Shown here one piece after another: positions 6,593-7,317 of a stretch of DNA of 7,317 bases. Position 1 is the first letter of the stretch, and each line of letters starts with the position of its first letter. The notes beneath the pieces were generated by a model, which saw only the letters and a program-made list of their open reading frames with translations, did not search any database and was not told the origin of the DNA. Origin of the DNA: Candidatus Methanoplasma sp. (GTDB lineage: Archaea > Thermoplasmatota > Thermoplasmata > Methanomassiliicoccales > Methanomethylophilaceae); the NCBI GenBank assembly GCA_031271555.1, contig JAISVN010000046.1, forward strand, positions 1 through 7,317. The letters run 5' to 3'. The position numbers and the translations under genes were made by a program.

Positions 6593-7317
6593 TATCGAGC
6601 TGAACGGGCTGTATAAGGACTACGGCGGTGTGATGGCCGCCAACGGTTTGTCCCTCAAGGTAAACGACGGCGAATACCTATGTATACTCGGCCCCACTGG
6701 ATCCGGCAAGACCACCTGCCTGAGGATGATCTGCGGTCTCACTAAGCCGGACGAAGGCAGGATAACCTACAATGGGTCCGATGTCACCGATATGCCGATC
6801 AGCGAAAGGAAGGCGACCATGCTTTCCCAGGTGTATTCCCTGTTCCCTCCCAAGACGGTCTATGAGAATGTGATGTTCTCCCCCGAGATCAAGGAGTGGG
6901 AGGAGGATGCCGCGAAGCAGCTTGTCAGAAGCACGATAAAAATGGTGCATATGGAGAACAAGATCAATTCCTATCCTGCAGAACTCAGCGGAGGCCAGCA
7001 GCAGAGGACCGCTCTCGCCAGAGCGCTTGCGTCGAACTCTGACATATTGCTGCTAGATGAACCCCTCAGGGCGCTGGATGCCAGATTGAGGCTGGAGCTC
7101 AGGCAGGAACTGAAGTCGCTCGTCAAAGACATGGGACTCACTGCCATACATGTCACGCACGATCAGGACGAGGCCCTCGAGATGGCCGACCGCATAGCCA
7201 TAATAAGGAAAGGAAAGATCGTTCAGGTCGGCACCCCGATAGACGTGTTCCAGAATCCGAAGACCCCCTTCGTTGCCAACTTCGTCGGAAGGTCCAACAT
7301 ATTCACGGGAAAGATGG
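6585..7317 (+). CDS. ABC importer ATP-binding protein (3' partial)
   Basis: Cytoplasmic ATPase that powers the adjacent fused permease. The frame is open to the window end, giving 244 complete codons. The nucleotide-binding domain is complete: Walker A GPTGSGKT (residues 36-43), Q-loop Gln82 (SQVYSLFPPKTV), signature LSGGQQQR (134-141), Walker B ILLLDEP with Glu159, D-loop (LRALD, Arg replacing the more usual Ser), and switch His192 in HVTHDQDEA. The sequence continues through IVQVGTPIDVFQNP and FVANFVGRSNIFTGKM, the junction into a C-terminal TOBE-type regulatory domain found in ModC/FbpC/PotA/UgpC ATPases (established for that group). Most of that domain would lie beyond 7317. It starts inside the last 8 bases of the permease gene with a good SD. 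The family assignment is firm, the substrate is not. A substrate-binding protein gene would be expected downstream, since none lies upstream in this window. Confidence 0.94.
   Translation, partial: MPDIELNGLYKDYGGVMAANGLSLKVNDGEYLCILGPTGSGKTTCLRMICGLTKPDEGRITYNGSDVTDMPISERKATMLSQVYSLFPPKTVYENVMFSPEIKEWEEDAAKQLVRSTIKMVHMENKINSYPAELSGGQQQRTALARALASNSDILLLDEPLRALDARLRLELRQELKSLVKDMGLTAIHVTHDQDEALEMADRIAIIRKGKIVQVGTPIDVFQNPKTPFVANFVGRSNIFTGKM

Overview
The window reads as an ordinary piece of archaeal chromosome, most likely from a methanogen-related Thermoplasmata lineage such as Methanomassiliicoccales. That placement is inferred from several features: an Smc-ScpA-ScpB cluster of archaeal type, an archaeal Sm-like protein, a TATA-box promoter sitting almost on a start codon, Shine-Dalgarno (SD) sites of the GGTGA/GAGGTG type, heavy use of AGG and ATA codons, and no TAG stop in the five genes whose ends are visible. 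No gene is specific enough to prove the lineage.

All genes are on the + strand and fall into three blocks. Block 1 (1-4595) is a condensin operon: smc (its 5' end, including Walker A, lies before the window), then scpA 10 bases later, then scpB one base after scpA on a GTG start. Together they encode the SMC ATPase ring, the kleisin that bridges the ATPase heads, and the winged-helix partner that binds the kleisin. The complex organises and segregates the chromosome.

Block 2 (4596-4921) is an AT-rich spacer with a clear TATA box, followed by a 73-residue Sm-like (SmAP/Lsm) RNA-binding protein that is probably translated from a leaderless or nearly leaderless transcript.

Block 3 (4922-7317) starts with a perfect 8+6+8 inverted repeat just ahead of an ABC importer. 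The importer consists of one polypeptide with two fused permease halves, overlapped by 8 bases by its ATPase gene, which runs off the right end. The permease and ATPase belong to the broad molybdate/sulfate/iron/thiamine/polyamine importer group. No substrate-binding protein is in view, so the substrate is open.

No RNA gene, mobile element, CRISPR array or phage remnant was seen. The points most worth a second look are the operator-like palindrome, the fused permease with an altered first EAA loop, and the repeat of start codons at the beginning of scpA. I do not see a convincing new biological system here.
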